The notes below the pieces were generated by a model. It saw only the letters and a list, made by a program, of their open reading frames with translations. It had not been told where the DNA came from and ran no database searches. From Phycisphaera sp. (GTDB lineage: Bacteria; Planctomycetota; Phycisphaerae; Phycisphaerales; Zrk34), in the NCBI GenBank assembly GCA_016125285.1, contig WGMA01000024.1:1-64000 (forward strand): a stretch of 64,000 nucleotides of DNA, read 5' to 3'. Shown here piece by piece: positions 1 through 9,602 of this stretch; positions within the stretch are counted from its first letter, which is position 1; each line of letters starts with the position of its first letter. The position numbers and the translations under genes were made by a program.

Positions 1-1
1 C

Positions 2-103
2 GCGTCGATCACCGACTACATCGACAACTACTACAACCCCCAACGACGTCACTCGGCCCTGGGCTACCTCAGCCCCGTCGAGTATGAACAATCCGCCGCC
101 TAG
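2..103 (+). CDS. IS3-family transposase, C-terminal fragment cut by the window edge
   Basis: Only the last 33 codons are present. They read as the end of the integrase (rve) domain of an IS3-type OrfB, with the typical YNxxRRHSALGYLSPxEYE signature. Such transposases carry a DDE domain that moves the element by a copy-and-paste route. The rest of the gene, the other orf and the left inverted repeat lie outside the window. I could not identify a convincing right terminal repeat in the roughly 90 bases after the stop. It may be an intact element whose right end falls near base 130-190, or a remnant. Confidence 0.8.
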   Translation, partial: ASITDYIDNYYNPQRRHSALGYLSPVEYEQSAA

Positions 104-190
104 CGATATACTCGCGCCCACCATTCGTGGGGAACCTCATCTGCGTCTGAATGCACCACGACTGTGGCACCCGGCACGCGGCCCGGCAAA

Positions 191-742
191 CTACTTTCGA
201 AAGCGTTGGATCCGCTTTGGGATCGCCGCCGACAACCATTCATCTATTGCAGCAAGTTCGTCCTTTGACTGAAGGTTTTTTGTAATCGCAACGGGCAGGC
301 GGGAATTCATGCAGAGAATCACCGAATCCGTATCGTGAACCACATCGAATTGATGCCACGATTGGAAGCATTTAAATCCATCCCATTCGACTTCAACGCC
401 TTTAGGTGTAGCGACAACTATTAGGGATCGCGGCACATCGCCGGCTTGGTACCACACGGCAACTCCTCGCCGATATATCAACCAGTAGACGACGCCACAA
501 ACGATTAACCCGCCTATCCAAGGCAAACTCACCCGAAGGATTACATGAACCGTCGACGCATCCGTTCCACCGCTCCAAAAAACTGCTGCAATCGTTCCCG
601 GAACAAGGGAAATGAGGCAAACGCCGACGACGAACAATCTGCCTACGCGGCTGCGCAAGCCGCGATCACCTCGATTCCAAAGCCGCCATACTTCACGCGA
701 TTCAGGTTCAGACACTTCGGTCGCGATGACAACTTGTTCCAT
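191..742 (-). CDS. Membrane protein with a YcxB-like C-terminal domain
   Basis: A 183-residue protein with two hydrophobic segments (about residues 36-56 and 73-90) followed by a soluble domain. The domain contains WDGFKCFQSW, a strand-rich stretch and a closing IPKR motif, the pattern of the YcxB-like family found in small bacterial membrane proteins of unknown role. It sits alone between an IS remnant and the dehydratase gene. The family link is by eye and modest. Confidence 0.6.
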   Translation of the reverse strand: MEQVVIATEVSEPESREVWRLWNRGDRGLRSRVGRLFVVGVCLISLVPGTIAAVFWSGGTDASTVHVILRVSLPWIGGLIVCGVVYWLIYRRGVAVWYQAGDVPRSLIVVATPKGVEVEWDGFKCFQSWHQFDVVHDTDSVILCMNSRLPVAITKNLQSKDELAAIDEWLSAAIPKRIQRFRK

Positions 743-817
743 AGTTCGTAATCCAATCCGTACGCCCCGCCCCCGGCGCGATATGTTGTTCAGGCCGATG
801 TCCCGCCGGGGTGGGAC

Positions 818-2755
818 CTACTTCAATCTCTCAGCAATCGCATCCACATCATAAACGCAGCCACCCCACGTGCCGCCGCTGGCTTGTTGGAGCAAGGCCC
901 ACAGGCGTGTGTCGGCGGGGAGGTGTGGGTCGGGTTTCAAATCCGGGCGTTGGGGACGTTGTTGCAGTTCGCGCGTGCCCCAATGTTCGTCATGGATGTC
1001 GTCGGCGTGGCCGATCAAATCTATCGAGCCGGTGAGGTTCACGCGGTCGATTTCGATCTGGATGATGTCGCGGTCTTGGAGTTTGCCGATGGGGCCGCCG
1101 GCGAGGGCTTCGGGGCCGACGTGGCCGATGCAGGCGCCGGTGGAGACGCCGGAGAATCGGGCGTCGGTGAGGAGTGCGACTTGGTTGCCCCAGGGCAGGT
1201 GCTTGAGGGCGATGGTGAGCTGGGCGCATTCTTCCATGCCGGCGCCGAGGGGGCCGCGGGCGGCGAGGACGATGACGTCGCCGGGCTGGATGCGTGAGTC
1301 GTCGGTGGCCTTGATGGCGGCGATGGCGTGGGGCTCGGTGGTGAACACGCGTGCGGGGCCGGTGTGTCGGTAGACGCCGTCGGGGTCGACGACGTCGGGG
1401 TCGATGGCGGTGGACTTGATGACGGAGCCCTGGGGGGCGACGTTGCCGGTGGGGAAGGTGACGGTGGAGGTCAGGCCGGCGGCTTTGGCGGAGTCGGGGG
1501 AGTGGATGACGGTGTCGGGGTCGACTTGATCCAGTTGCTGAAGCAGCTGCCGGAAGCGCTCGCGGCGCTCGCTGGTTTGCCAGGCGTCGAGTTCGTCGCC
1601 GAGGGGTGTGCCGAGCGCGGTGAGCGCGTCGAGTTTGAGCAGGCCGAGGTCGCGGAGGTGGAGCATGACTTCGGGGACGCCGCCGGCGAGGAAGACGCGG
1701 ACGGTCGGGTGGTAGATCGGGCCGTTGGGCAGGACGGAGACGAGCCGCGGGACGGCGCGGTTGACGGCGTTCCAGTCGTCGACGGTGGGCCGGCGGAGTC
1801 CCGCGGCGTGCGCGACGGCGGGGATGTGCAGCAGGAGGTTGGTGGAGCCGCCGAACGCGGCGTGGACGACCATGGCGTTGTGGATCGCGTCGTCGGTGAG
1901 GATGTGGCGCAGCGCGATCCCGCGGCGGCGCTGATCGACGACGGCGCGCGCGGAGCGTTCGGCGGCGTCGAGCCAGACGGGCTGACCGGAGGGCGACAGC
2001 GCCGAGTGCGGGACGGACAGGCCGAGCGCTTCGCCGACGACCTGCGACGTCGCGGCGGTGCCGAGGAACTGGCAGCCGCCGCCGGGCGTGGCGCAGGCGC
2101 GGCAGCCCATGTCCGCGGCGTGCTGCAAGTCGATGAGGCCGTGGCTGAAGCGTGCGCCGATCGTCTGGATCTTGCCCGCGTCTTCACCGACGGTCGGCGG
2201 CAGCGTGACGCCGCCCGGCACGATGATCGCGGGCAGGTCGGGGATGTCGCGCGACGCGCCGGCCAGCGCCATCATCATCGCGGGGTGCCCCTTGTCGCAC
2301 GTGGCGACGCCGATGACGCCCTTGCGTGTGGGCAGCGAGCGGACGAGCCGACGCAGCACGATCGCCGCGTCGTTGCGATACGCCAGCGAGTCGAACATCG
2401 CGGTGGTGCCCTGGCTGCGTCCGTCGCAGGGGTCGGTGCAGAACCCGGCGAAGGGGATGGCGGCGAGATCGTCGCGGAGGACGCGCGCGGCGCGTTCCAT
2501 GAGCAGGCCGACCTCGAAGTGACCGGTGTGGTAGCCGAGGGCGAGCGGCGTGCCGTCGGGCTGCCGGATGCCGCCGAGCGTGGAGAGGATGAGGTATTCA
2601 TCGCGGCCGAGGTGCGCCGGTTCCCAGCCCATGCCGGCGTCCTGTGACCAGCCGAAGAGGTTGCCGGAGGGTTCGCTGCGGAGTTGGTCGGCGGTGAGCG
2701 GGAGTGAGCCGGTGGGGCCGGGCGCGGTGGTGCGGATGTTGTAGATGTCGGGCAT
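818..2755 (-). CDS. yjhG: D-xylonate dehydratase, YjhG/YagF type
   Basis: A 645-residue protein of the IlvD/Edd dehydratase superfamily, close in length and start to E. coli YjhG. It should convert D-xylonate or a related aldonic acid to the 2-keto-3-deoxy acid in the cytosol. Visible hallmarks are the cluster-binding cysteine motifs CTDPCDG (106-112), TCDKGHP (152-158) and GGGCQF (225-230), and an opening PxxxxIYNIRT segment as in YjhG. It lies at the edge of a sugar-acid cluster (lactonase, permease, dehydrogenases, gluconokinase), which fits. The exact substrate (xylonate, gluconate or other) cannot be read from sequence. Confidence 0.9.
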   Translation of the reverse strand: MPDIYNIRTTAPGPTGSLPLTADQLRSEPSGNLFGWSQDAGMGWEPAHLGRDEYLILSTLGGIRQPDGTPLALGYHTGHFEVGLLMERAARVLRDDLAAIPFAGFCTDPCDGRSQGTTAMFDSLAYRNDAAIVLRRLVRSLPTRKGVIGVATCDKGHPAMMMALAGASRDIPDLPAIIVPGGVTLPPTVGEDAGKIQTIGARFSHGLIDLQHAADMGCRACATPGGGCQFLGTAATSQVVGEALGLSVPHSALSPSGQPVWLDAAERSARAVVDQRRRGIALRHILTDDAIHNAMVVHAAFGGSTNLLLHIPAVAHAAGLRRPTVDDWNAVNRAVPRLVSVLPNGPIYHPTVRVFLAGGVPEVMLHLRDLGLLKLDALTALGTPLGDELDAWQTSERRERFRQLLQQLDQVDPDTVIHSPDSAKAAGLTSTVTFPTGNVAPQGSVIKSTAIDPDVVDPDGVYRHTGPARVFTTEPHAIAAIKATDDSRIQPGDVIVLAARGPLGAGMEECAQLTIALKHLPWGNQVALLTDARFSGVSTGACIGHVGPEALAGGPIGKLQDRDIIQIEIDRVNLTGSIDLIGHADDIHDEHWGTRELQQRPQRPDLKPDPHLPADTRLWALLQQASGGTWGGCVYDVDAIAERLK

Positions 2756-2810
2756 GTGCGGATTGGCGCGGCGGGGTTGAAGGATAACGTGCTAAGCCGC
2801 GAGCGGTCTA

Positions 2811-2816
2811 TACAAT
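2811..2816 (+). promoter_or_regulatory. Candidate -10 box of a leaderless PAP2 transcript
   Basis: TACAAT lies 8 bases before the ATG at 2825, and no Shine-Dalgarno sequence is present. A transcript started about 7 bases downstream would begin at or next to the start codon. No convincing -35 box is seen. Confidence 0.4.
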
Positions 2817-2824
2817 AGCGGCTC

Positions 2825-3526
2825 ATGAGTGACGAGTCGCAGGATAAGGCGTGGCAGTTGACGGCGGCGGCCGGCGTGCAGGTGGTGCTGGCGGCGACGG
2901 TGAGCGGCGTGGTGTTCGATCGTCGTCTGTCGCTGTGGGTGTCGCGGCTGCCGGATTCGTATCGCGAGTTCGGGGCGATCGTCACGCAGGTGGGCGACGC
3001 GAACCTCTGGCTGATCGGCGCGGGCGTGCTGACGGCTGGGGCGATCGCGCTGCGGATGCGGACGCTGGCGTTGCGTGCGGGGTGGGTGCTGGCGTCGGTG
3101 GGCGTGGCGGGGATCGCGGCGAACGTGCTGAAGTGGGTGTTCGGGCGCTGGCGTCCGGGCGCGATGCTCGACCCGGACAAGTTCGACGGCGCGAAGTACG
3201 GGTTCGACTGGTTCGAGACGGGGTTCCACCGCACGGGCTTCCCGTCGGGACACGCGACAACGATCTTCGCGGTGTTCGGCGTGCTGTGGCTGATCTGGCC
3301 GCGGGCGTGGTGGGTGTGGCTGCCGGTGGCGACGGCGTTGGCGCTGACACGCGTGCTGGTCAACGCGCACTACCTGAGCGACGTGATGGCGGGTGCGTGG
3401 CTGGGGTTCGCGACGGCGCTGCTGCTGCGTGACGCGTTCACGCGCGAGACGGGGCTGGGCGTGCGGCTCGCCGACGGGCTCGGCCTGCGCAAGGCGAACG
3501 ACGTCCGCGTCGCGCCGCCCGCGTGA
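2825..3526 (+). CDS. PAP2-family membrane phosphatase
   Basis: A 233-residue integral membrane protein with about five to six hydrophobic segments and the three-part phosphatidic acid phosphatase 2 signature: K103 with R110-P111, PSGH at 140-143, and R176, H182, D186. These enzymes remove phosphate from lipid or isoprenoid phosphates on the outer face of the membrane (for example undecaprenyl pyrophosphate or phosphatidyl phosphates). It is convergent with the SDR gene, their stop codons being adjacent. The substrate is not predictable. Confidence 0.9.
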   Translation: MSDESQDKAWQLTAAAGVQVVLAATVSGVVFDRRLSLWVSRLPDSYREFGAIVTQVGDANLWLIGAGVLTAGAIALRMRTLALRAGWVLASVGVAGIAANVLKWVFGRWRPGAMLDPDKFDGAKYGFDWFETGFHRTGFPSGHATTIFAVFGVLWLIWPRAWWVWLPVATALALTRVLVNAHYLSDVMAGAWLGFATALLLRDAFTRETGLGVRLADGLGLRKANDVRVAPPA

Positions 3527-5041
3527 TCAGTGCTTGCCGCCCATCTGCCGGGCGGCGCGCTCGCGGAGCTTGTTGATCATGCCCTCGACTTCCTTCGCGT
3601 AGGCGGAGTTCGGGAACTCCTTGACCAGCTGCTCCCCGACGCGCAGGGCCTGGATCCAGTCCTTGTCTTCCATCGACATCTTGAAGCGGACGCCGAGGTT
3701 TTCCTTCTTGGCGTGCAGCACCTCGCGCGCCATCTCCGCGTAGGGCGCGGCCTCCTCGGGCGTGAGGGTCTTGTCCATCTCTTCGAGCAGCGCCATCGCA
3801 CGCTGCATGTCTTCGCGGTCGAAGGCTTCCTTGAAGTTCTTGAGCAGCGAGTCCTTGAACGCGGTGCGCGTCGCGGCGATCTTCGCGGGCAGCGCGGCGA
3901 CCTCCTCGAACAGCTCCGCGCCGGACCGGACCTCGTCGGCGAACCGCTTGGCCTCCATCCAGTGCCCGGTCTGGCAGAGTTCGTCGACGCGCTTGACGTT
4001 CGGCGCGAACGCGGTGAGGTACGTGTACTGCCGGTAGCTGGTGACCTCGTCGGGCGTGAGCATCTGCTCGAGCGCACGGAGATACTCCAGGATGATGGCG
4101 GGGTCTTCCTTCGTGACGGCCTCGCGGAACTCGGCGATGGCCTCTTCCTTGCCGGGCGCGGCGGAGGCGTCGACGGGCATGGGCGGCGGCGCGGGCGCGA
4201 CGGGGGTCGGCGCGGGGGCGGGCGTCGGAGCGGGGGTCGGCGCGGCGGCGCCCTTGCGTTTCGGCACGGCGTGCGTCGAGCCGGTGGAGATGCCGCCGTC
4301 GACCAGCAGCGTCTGGCCGGTGATGTAGGCGCTGGCGTCGGACGCGAGGAACACGACGGCGCCGTCGAGGTCGTGCGGCTGGCCGGGGCGGTTGAGCGGG
4401 ATGCGGTCGGTGATGTACTCGACCCACTCGGCGTCCTGGTAGAGCACGGCGTTCTGCGCGGTCTTGAACCAGCCGGGCGCCAGGCAGTTGACGGTCACAC
4501 CGTGCGGGCCCCAGTCGTCGGCGAGGCTCATGGTCAGCTGCTTGACGCCGCCGCGGCTGGCGCAGTACGGCGCGAGCCCCGCGTAGCCGGACACGCAGGT
4601 GACCGATCCGATGTTGATCACGCGGCCGTAGCGCCGGTCGACCATGTACTGCCCGACGGCCTGGGCGACGAAGAACGCGCCGCGCAGGTTCGTGTCCATC
4701 ACCATGTCCCAGTCCTCGGGGGTGACCTCGAGGGCGGGCTTGCGGACGTTGCACCCGGCGTTGTTGACGAGGATGTCGAGCTTGCCGAAGAACTTGTGCG
4801 CCGCCTCGGCCATCGTCTGGATGCTCATGAAGTCGCGCACGTCCAGCTGCACCGCCAGCACGCGCCGGCCGAGCCCTTCGAGCTCCGACTTGAACGTGGT
4901 CAGCGACTCGACGTTGCGCGACGTGATCACCAGGTCCGCGCCGGCGCGCGCCAGCGCGAGGGCGAACTGCTGCCCGAGACCACGGCTCGCTCCGGTAACG
5001 ATCGCGACCTTGCCCGACAGATCAAACAGGTTGTGACTCAT
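3527..5041 (-). CDS. SDR oxidoreductase (gluconate 5-dehydrogenase-like) fused to a helical C-terminal domain
   Basis: A 504-residue protein. Residues 1-260 are a classical short-chain dehydrogenase with the TGASRGLG nucleotide loop (16-23), NNAG (93-96), Ser146 and Tyr159. The expected YxxxK catalytic lysine is an arginine (Arg163, codon CGC). A Pro/Ala linker (about 265-290) leads to a charged, all-helical domain (295-504) I do not recognise; normal SDRs end near 260. The core resembles gluconate 5-dehydrogenases, which interconvert gluconate and 5-ketogluconate. It is the last gene of the minus-strand operon gntP - lactonase - zinc dehydrogenase - SDR. Confidence 0.85.
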   Translation of the reverse strand: MSHNLFDLSGKVAIVTGASRGLGQQFALALARAGADLVITSRNVESLTTFKSELEGLGRRVLAVQLDVRDFMSIQTMAEAAHKFFGKLDILVNNAGCNVRKPALEVTPEDWDMVMDTNLRGAFFVAQAVGQYMVDRRYGRVINIGSVTCVSGYAGLAPYCASRGGVKQLTMSLADDWGPHGVTVNCLAPGWFKTAQNAVLYQDAEWVEYITDRIPLNRPGQPHDLDGAVVFLASDASAYITGQTLLVDGGISTGSTHAVPKRKGAAAPTPAPTPAPAPTPVAPAPPPMPVDASAAPGKEEAIAEFREAVTKEDPAIILEYLRALEQMLTPDEVTSYRQYTYLTAFAPNVKRVDELCQTGHWMEAKRFADEVRSGAELFEEVAALPAKIAATRTAFKDSLLKNFKEAFDREDMQRAMALLEEMDKTLTPEEAAPYAEMAREVLHAKKENLGVRFKMSMEDKDWIQALRVGEQLVKEFPNSAYAKEVEGMINKLRERAARQMGGKH

Positions 5042-5083
5042 CAGATTCCTCGTGCGTCTGAGTTGCTGTCCAGTCCCCGGTCA

Positions 5084-6115
5084 TCACGGTGTCAGAATGA
5101 CCTTCATCAGTTCCGCGTCCCCGGCATAGAGTCGGTCGAAAAGCGCCGGACCTTCATCGAGCGGCGCAATTTTTGTGATCAGCGGCGACACGTCGATCAG
5201 GCCGCGGCTCATCAGATCGATGCACTGCGGGTACTCGCCGTTGGACCCGCACGTGCCGATCAGCGTGATCTCGCGGGTGACGACCGGCTGCAGCGGCAGG
5301 TCGATCGTCGGGGCGAGGTTGCCCACGAGCGTCACCGCACCGCCCTTCCGCACGCAGGCGATGGCGGTCTTGATCGGCTCGGTCGCCCCGACGCACTCCA
5401 GCGCCACGTCGGCGCCGCGCCCGTCGGTCATCGCCAGCACCTCGGCCAGCACGTCGCACTTCTTCGGGTTCAGCCCGGCCTCGGCGCCGAGCGATTTGGC
5501 CATGCCGAGCTTGCGGTCGTCGAGGTCGACGGCGATCACGCGGGTGCACCCCGCGGCGCGCAGCGCCTGGACGACCAGCAGGCCGATCATCCCCGCGCCG
5601 ACGACGACGGCGGTGTCGCCGAGCGTGACGGGCGTGCGGTTGACGGCGTGGACGGCGACGCTGACCGGCTCGACCATCGCGGCGTGCTCGAGTGACAGGT
5701 TGTCGGGCACGCGGTAGATGATGTGCTGCGGCACGGCGACGAGCTCGGCGAAGCAGCCGTGCTGGCGGTACTCGCCGCACGACACGCCGAGCACGCGGCG
5801 GCTGTCGCAGAGGTTGAGCTGGCCGCGGCGGCAGTAGTGGCACGCGCCGCACGAGACCATCGAGTCGAATGTGACGCGGTCGCCCGGCTGGTACTTCGTG
5901 ACGCCCTCGCCGACGCTCTCGACGACGCCCGCCGCCTCGTGGCCCATCACCAGCGGCGGGATGCGCCGACCGCTGGACCCGTCGAAGCCGTGGATGTCGC
6001 TGCCGCAGATGCCGCAGGCGTGCACGCGGACGAGCACGTGCCCCGGGCCGACGTCCGGCTCGGGGAAGTCGGTCATCTCGAGGCGCTTGTATTCGGTCAA
6101 CAACATCGCACGCAT
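5084..6115 (-). CDS. Zinc-dependent medium-chain alcohol/polyol dehydrogenase
   Basis: A 343-residue MDR enzyme. Cys37 (GICGSD) and His59-Glu60 (GHE) form the catalytic zinc site, Cys89, Cys92, Cys95 and Cys103 the structural zinc site, and VVGAGMIG (171-178) the NAD(P) loop. It resembles galactitol-1-phosphate, sorbitol and threonine dehydrogenases. The frame stays open far upstream into the lactonase gene; I place the start at the ATG at 6115 because the family homology begins there. It lies 42 bases upstream of the SDR gene in a sugar-acid operon, so a polyol or aldonate substrate is likely. Confidence 0.88.
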   Translation of the reverse strand: MRAMLLTEYKRLEMTDFPEPDVGPGHVLVRVHACGICGSDIHGFDGSSGRRIPPLVMGHEAAGVVESVGEGVTKYQPGDRVTFDSMVSCGACHYCRRGQLNLCDSRRVLGVSCGEYRQHGCFAELVAVPQHIIYRVPDNLSLEHAAMVEPVSVAVHAVNRTPVTLGDTAVVVGAGMIGLLVVQALRAAGCTRVIAVDLDDRKLGMAKSLGAEAGLNPKKCDVLAEVLAMTDGRGADVALECVGATEPIKTAIACVRKGGAVTLVGNLAPTIDLPLQPVVTREITLIGTCGSNGEYPQCIDLMSRGLIDVSPLITKIAPLDEGPALFDRLYAGDAELMKVILTP

Positions 6116-6159
6116 GCGGTGGCTCACGTTTCGAGGTGAAGCGTTCGGGTCGCGCGTCT

Positions 6160-7668
6160 TTACTTCGCGGCCTTCTTGGCGCACTCGGGGCACTTGGCGC
6201 ACATCTCGGCGCATTTGGCGCACATGCCGGTCTTGGATTTGGCGCACATCTCGCACTTGTGCATCTCGGCGGCGCACTTGTCGCACATCTTCTTCGCGTC
6301 GTCGCACGAGTCGCACATCATCTTGGCGCACTTGGCGCACATGCCGGTCTTCATCTTGGCGCAGTCGGGGCAGTGCTTGGCGGCCTCGGCGCAGGTCGGG
6401 CACTTCTTGCCGTCCCTCATCGCCTCGCACGCGGCGCAGTGTCCGGCCGAGATGCACTTGGCGCACATGCCGCAGCCGCCGCAGTCCTTCATCGTCACCG
6501 AGCCCTTGATGTTGTAGTCGAGGGTCGGGCCCGTGGGCATCTCCGGCAGGTGCGGCACGCCGACGACGGCGCCGTGCGTGTTGGTGCGGATGCGGAGGAT
6601 GTAGCTGTCGGCGGTGATGTAGAGGATGTTGCCGTCACGCCCGCCGAACGCGACGTTGCTCGTCGCCTCGCCGGTCAGCAGCGTGCCGAGGTGATCGCCC
6701 TGGGCGTTGAACACGTAGACGCCGCCCGGTCCGGTCGCGAAGACGTTGCCGTTGACGTCGACCTTCATGCCGTCGGGCAGGCCCTTGTACTTGCCCACGC
6801 GCTCCGACGCGTCGGCGAAGACGTGGCCCTCGCCGAGCGTGCCGTCCCAGTTGACCGGGAACCACTTCCAGATCGGCATGTCCGGATCGGAGTTCGCGAC
6901 GTAGAGCTTCGTGTAGTCGGGCGAGAAGGCGATGCCGTTGGGGCGCGTCAGCTCCTTGGTCAGCAGCGTCACGTGGCCGTACTTCGACAGCATGTAGACG
7001 CCCTGGAACGGGATCTTCTTCCAGTGGTCTTCCATCTTGCGGGTCAGGCCGTACGGCGGGTCGGTGAAGTAGAGCGCGGTGCCGGGGCCGAACGCGGCGT
7101 CGTTGGGGCTGTTGAGGCGCTCGTCGTTGTAGCGGCCGGCGAGGGTGATCCACTTGGACATCGGATCGTTGAGCGGCGCGGCCATGCGGGCGACCTGGCG
7201 GTTGCCGTGCTGGCAGAGCACGAGGCGTCCCTTGGGGTCGAGCAGCAGGCCGTTGGACCCGGGCTCGTCGGGCTCGATGGCGCCGGTGCGCGGGATCGGG
7301 CCGTCATAGCCCGAAGGGTCGAGGTAGACGCTGACCGACGAGCCGCCGTTGGCGTTGTAGGACAGCTTCATGACGCGGTTCGGGGGGATGTCGCTGAACA
7401 GCAGGTATCCGCCGCCGACGGCCTTGCTGTCCGGCACCCACAGCGGGCCCTCGGACCAGACGAAACCCTCGGCGACCACTTCCATCTTCGCGTCGGCCGG
7501 GATCAGCGCATCGAACGCCGGGTCGAGCCGCTCGACCTCGCCGAGCGTCTGATACACGCCCGGCGGCAGCTGCTGCTTCTCGTCGCTCGGCGTCGTCTGG
7601 CAGCCGGTCATCCCGCCCGCCAGGGCGCAAAGGCCCAACACGAACGCGAACCACGTTGCACTCTTCAT
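6160..7668 (-). CDS. SMP-30/gluconolactonase-like lipoprotein with a cysteine-rich tail
   Basis: A 502-residue protein that starts at the ATG at 7668, preceded by GAGGGAA. It has a lipoprotein signal peptide with lipobox cysteine at residue 23. Residues 60-390 form an SMP-30-type beta-propeller (LNSPNDAA, LTRPNGIAFSPD, GLPDGMKVDVNGNVF), the fold of gluconolactonases, which open sugar lactones to aldonic acids. The last 107 residues (396-502) hold 23 cysteines, mostly as CxxC pairs spaced by Lys/Ala/Met, with an internal duplication (KTGMCAKCA twice). The tail looks like a metal-binding or redox domain and is not part of known gluconolactonases. It sits between the permease and dehydrogenase genes. 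Confidence 0.85.
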   Translation of the reverse strand: MKSATWFAFVLGLCALAGGMTGCQTTPSDEKQQLPPGVYQTLGEVERLDPAFDALIPADAKMEVVAEGFVWSEGPLWVPDSKAVGGGYLLFSDIPPNRVMKLSYNANGGSSVSVYLDPSGYDGPIPRTGAIEPDEPGSNGLLLDPKGRLVLCQHGNRQVARMAAPLNDPMSKWITLAGRYNDERLNSPNDAAFGPGTALYFTDPPYGLTRKMEDHWKKIPFQGVYMLSKYGHVTLLTKELTRPNGIAFSPDYTKLYVANSDPDMPIWKWFPVNWDGTLGEGHVFADASERVGKYKGLPDGMKVDVNGNVFATGPGGVYVFNAQGDHLGTLLTGEATSNVAFGGRDGNILYITADSYILRIRTNTHGAVVGVPHLPEMPTGPTLDYNIKGSVTMKDCGGCGMCAKCISAGHCAACEAMRDGKKCPTCAEAAKHCPDCAKMKTGMCAKCAKMMCDSCDDAKKMCDKCAAEMHKCEMCAKSKTGMCAKCAEMCAKCPECAKKAAK

Positions 7669-7808
7669 GGTGTTCCCTCGAATCCGTACGAATCGCTGTT
7701 CAACCGTACACCCCTGTTGCGCGGCCGCCACGGCGACCGGTTACCCCATATCCTAGCCGATGGGCGCGACTTGTCGCGGCCCGGCCCCGATCAAACCGCG
7801 ACCCCGGC

Positions 7809-9449
7809 TCAGGTCATCGGCATCAGCACCGCCAGCAGCACGGTGGTGATCATGCCCGTGACGCCCAGCACCACGAGCAGCGGCGTCCACGACTTCAGCG
7901 CCTCGGCCTCCGTCAACGCGCCCATCTTCGCGAAGATCCAGAACCCCGAGTCGTTCATCCACGACCCGATCAGCGACCCGTTGCCGATCGCCAGCGCCAG
8001 GTAGACCGGGTGATACGTCAGCGACTCGGGCGTGATCATCGCGACGATCATGCCCGAGGTGACGATCATCGCCGCGGTGCTCGAGCCCTGGGCGAACTTG
8101 ATCAGCGACGCGATGCCGAACGCGAAGAACAGCAGCGGCAGGCCCTTCGTCGCCGACGACCCGAACATGTTCTCGATCGCCGCGCCGAGTTCCGCGGCCT
8201 TGAGCATACCGCCGAACGCCCCGCCCGCCGCCGTGATCAGGATGATGATGCCGCCGGACATCAGCGCGTGCTCCAGCGTCTCGGCCATCTGTTCCTTCGT
8301 CGGCTTCTTCATCAGCCACAGCGTCCACACGGCGATGCCGGCCGACAGCAGCAGCGCGAAATTCGGGTTGCCTACGAGGTTCGTCGCACCGAAGGTCTTG
8401 GCGATCGGCAGCTTGTGGCTCACCGCCAGCAGGGCGTTGGTGATGTCGCCGTCGCCCATCGCCTGCACGTACTTCTTGCCGGACTTGCTCGTGGCGATGA
8501 CGCCGAGTTTGCCGTCGTGACCGGCGAGCTTGGGGTTCGCCTCGGCGTCGGCCGCGCTGATGTGCAGCACGAACTTCGCCGCGGGCGTCTCGTTGAGCAG
8601 CGACGGATTGGCCTCGAGGGCGTTGTGACCGACGACCTTCACGATCGAGTTCGCGGTGATCAGCACGATCGGCAGGAGGATCGGCGCCAGGGCGAGCATG
8701 AGGTTGGGCAGCTTCGCGTCGGCGATGGCCTGCTCGGTCTCGCGTTCCTCTTCCCCGGCGTAGGGCCGCATCTCGATGGGCATCCGCTTGTTGATCCACC
8801 CGGCGAAGATCAGTCCGGCGATCGCGCCGGGGACGGCGACGAGGGCGCCGATGCCGATCATCACGCCGAGGTCGACGCCGAGTTGGTTGGCGATGAACAG
8901 CGGGCCTGGCGTCGGGGGCACGAGCGTGTGGGTGATCGCGCCACCGGCGGCGATGGCCACGAGGTAATAGAGGTAGCGGTGCTTCGTGCGTCGGTAGAGC
9001 GACCGGGCGAGCGGCACGAGCAGGTAGAACGCGGTGTCGAAGAAGACGGGGATCGACAGCGTGTAGCCGCTGGCCAGCAGGGCCGCGCCGCTGCGTTTTT
9101 CGCCGAGCAGGTCGAGGAACATCTTCACGACGCGGTCGGCGGCGCCGCTGTCCATCATCGCCTTGCCGATGACCGCCGCGAGGGCGATGACGATGCCGAT
9201 GCCCGCGGCCGTGCCGCCGAACGCCTGCGCCACGCGCTCGATCTTCAAGGCCCACTCGCCCGGCGCCAGCAGGCTGATGACGATCGCGCCGGTGATCAAC
9301 GCGATGAACGCGTTGATCCGCAGCCAGACGATCATGCCGATCACGATGACGATCGCGATGGCCAATATGCCCATGGGGTGGATCAACGGCTGAGGCTTCG
9401 ACGCGGTGTCAGCGGCCTGGGCCAATAACATCGGAACGGTGTCGAGCAA
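7809..9449 (-). CDS. gntP: Gluconate permease, GntP family
   Basis: A protein of about 546 residues with 12 or more hydrophobic segments and GntP/DctM-like signatures ([41 protein letters not shown]). It imports gluconate or related sugar acids across the inner membrane. The frame stays open into the divergent gene. I place the start at TTG 9449 because GGAGG (9458-9462) lies 8 bases before it; ATG 9431 is the alternative. A polar insert of about 100 residues (roughly 240-330) between membrane segments is longer than in E. coli GntP. It heads the minus-strand aldonate operon. Confidence 0.9.
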   Translation of the reverse strand: MLDTVPMLLAQAADTASKPQPLIHPMGILAIAIVIVIGMIVWLRINAFIALITGAIVISLLAPGEWALKIERVAQAFGGTAAGIGIVIALAAVIGKAMMDSGAADRVVKMFLDLLGEKRSGAALLASGYTLSIPVFFDTAFYLLVPLARSLYRRTKHRYLYYLVAIAAGGAITHTLVPPTPGPLFIANQLGVDLGVMIGIGALVAVPGAIAGLIFAGWINKRMPIEMRPYAGEEERETEQAIADAKLPNLMLALAPILLPIVLITANSIVKVVGHNALEANPSLLNETPAAKFVLHISAADAEANPKLAGHDGKLGVIATSKSGKKYVQAMGDGDITNALLAVSHKLPIAKTFGATNLVGNPNFALLLSAGIAVWTLWLMKKPTKEQMAETLEHALMSGGIIILITAAGGAFGGMLKAAELGAAIENMFGSSATKGLPLLFFAFGIASLIKFAQGSSTAAMIVTSGMIVAMITPESLTYHPVYLALAIGNGSLIGSWMNDSGFWIFAKMGALTEAEALKSWTPLLVVLGVTGMITTVLLAVLMPMT

Positions 9450-9493
9450 CGTGCCTGCCTCCAGACCAGTCGACAGCGGGAAGTCGCTGCCCC

Positions 9494-9521
9494 TTTTGAA
9501 GATGCGATCGGGGTGTACAAT
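9494..9521 (+). promoter_or_regulatory. Candidate promoter for the polytopic membrane protein gene
   Basis: TTTTGA (9494-9499), a 16-base spacer and a good -10 box TACAAT (9516-9521) lie in the divergent space between gntP and the membrane protein gene. The predicted leader is about 75 bases. Confidence 0.4.
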
Positions 9522-9602
9522 ATCGCACACACGCCCCGACTCGGCAAGGCGGCCGCCCCGGGATCGGCCCGATGTGCCACGCCGCGTCATCAGAGACCCG
9601 TC

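Noticed and set aside
1328-2647. Long plus-strand open frame (439 codons) across the dehydratase gene
   Set aside because: Gly/Val/Asp/Glu/Arg-rich shadow on the opposite strand of a clear YjhG gene; caused by GC-rich third positions.
6116-6466. N-terminal extension of the zinc dehydrogenase from 6466
   Set aside because: It overlaps the cysteine-rich tail of the lactonase in another frame and is Arg/Val/Gln low-complexity; family homology starts at 6115.
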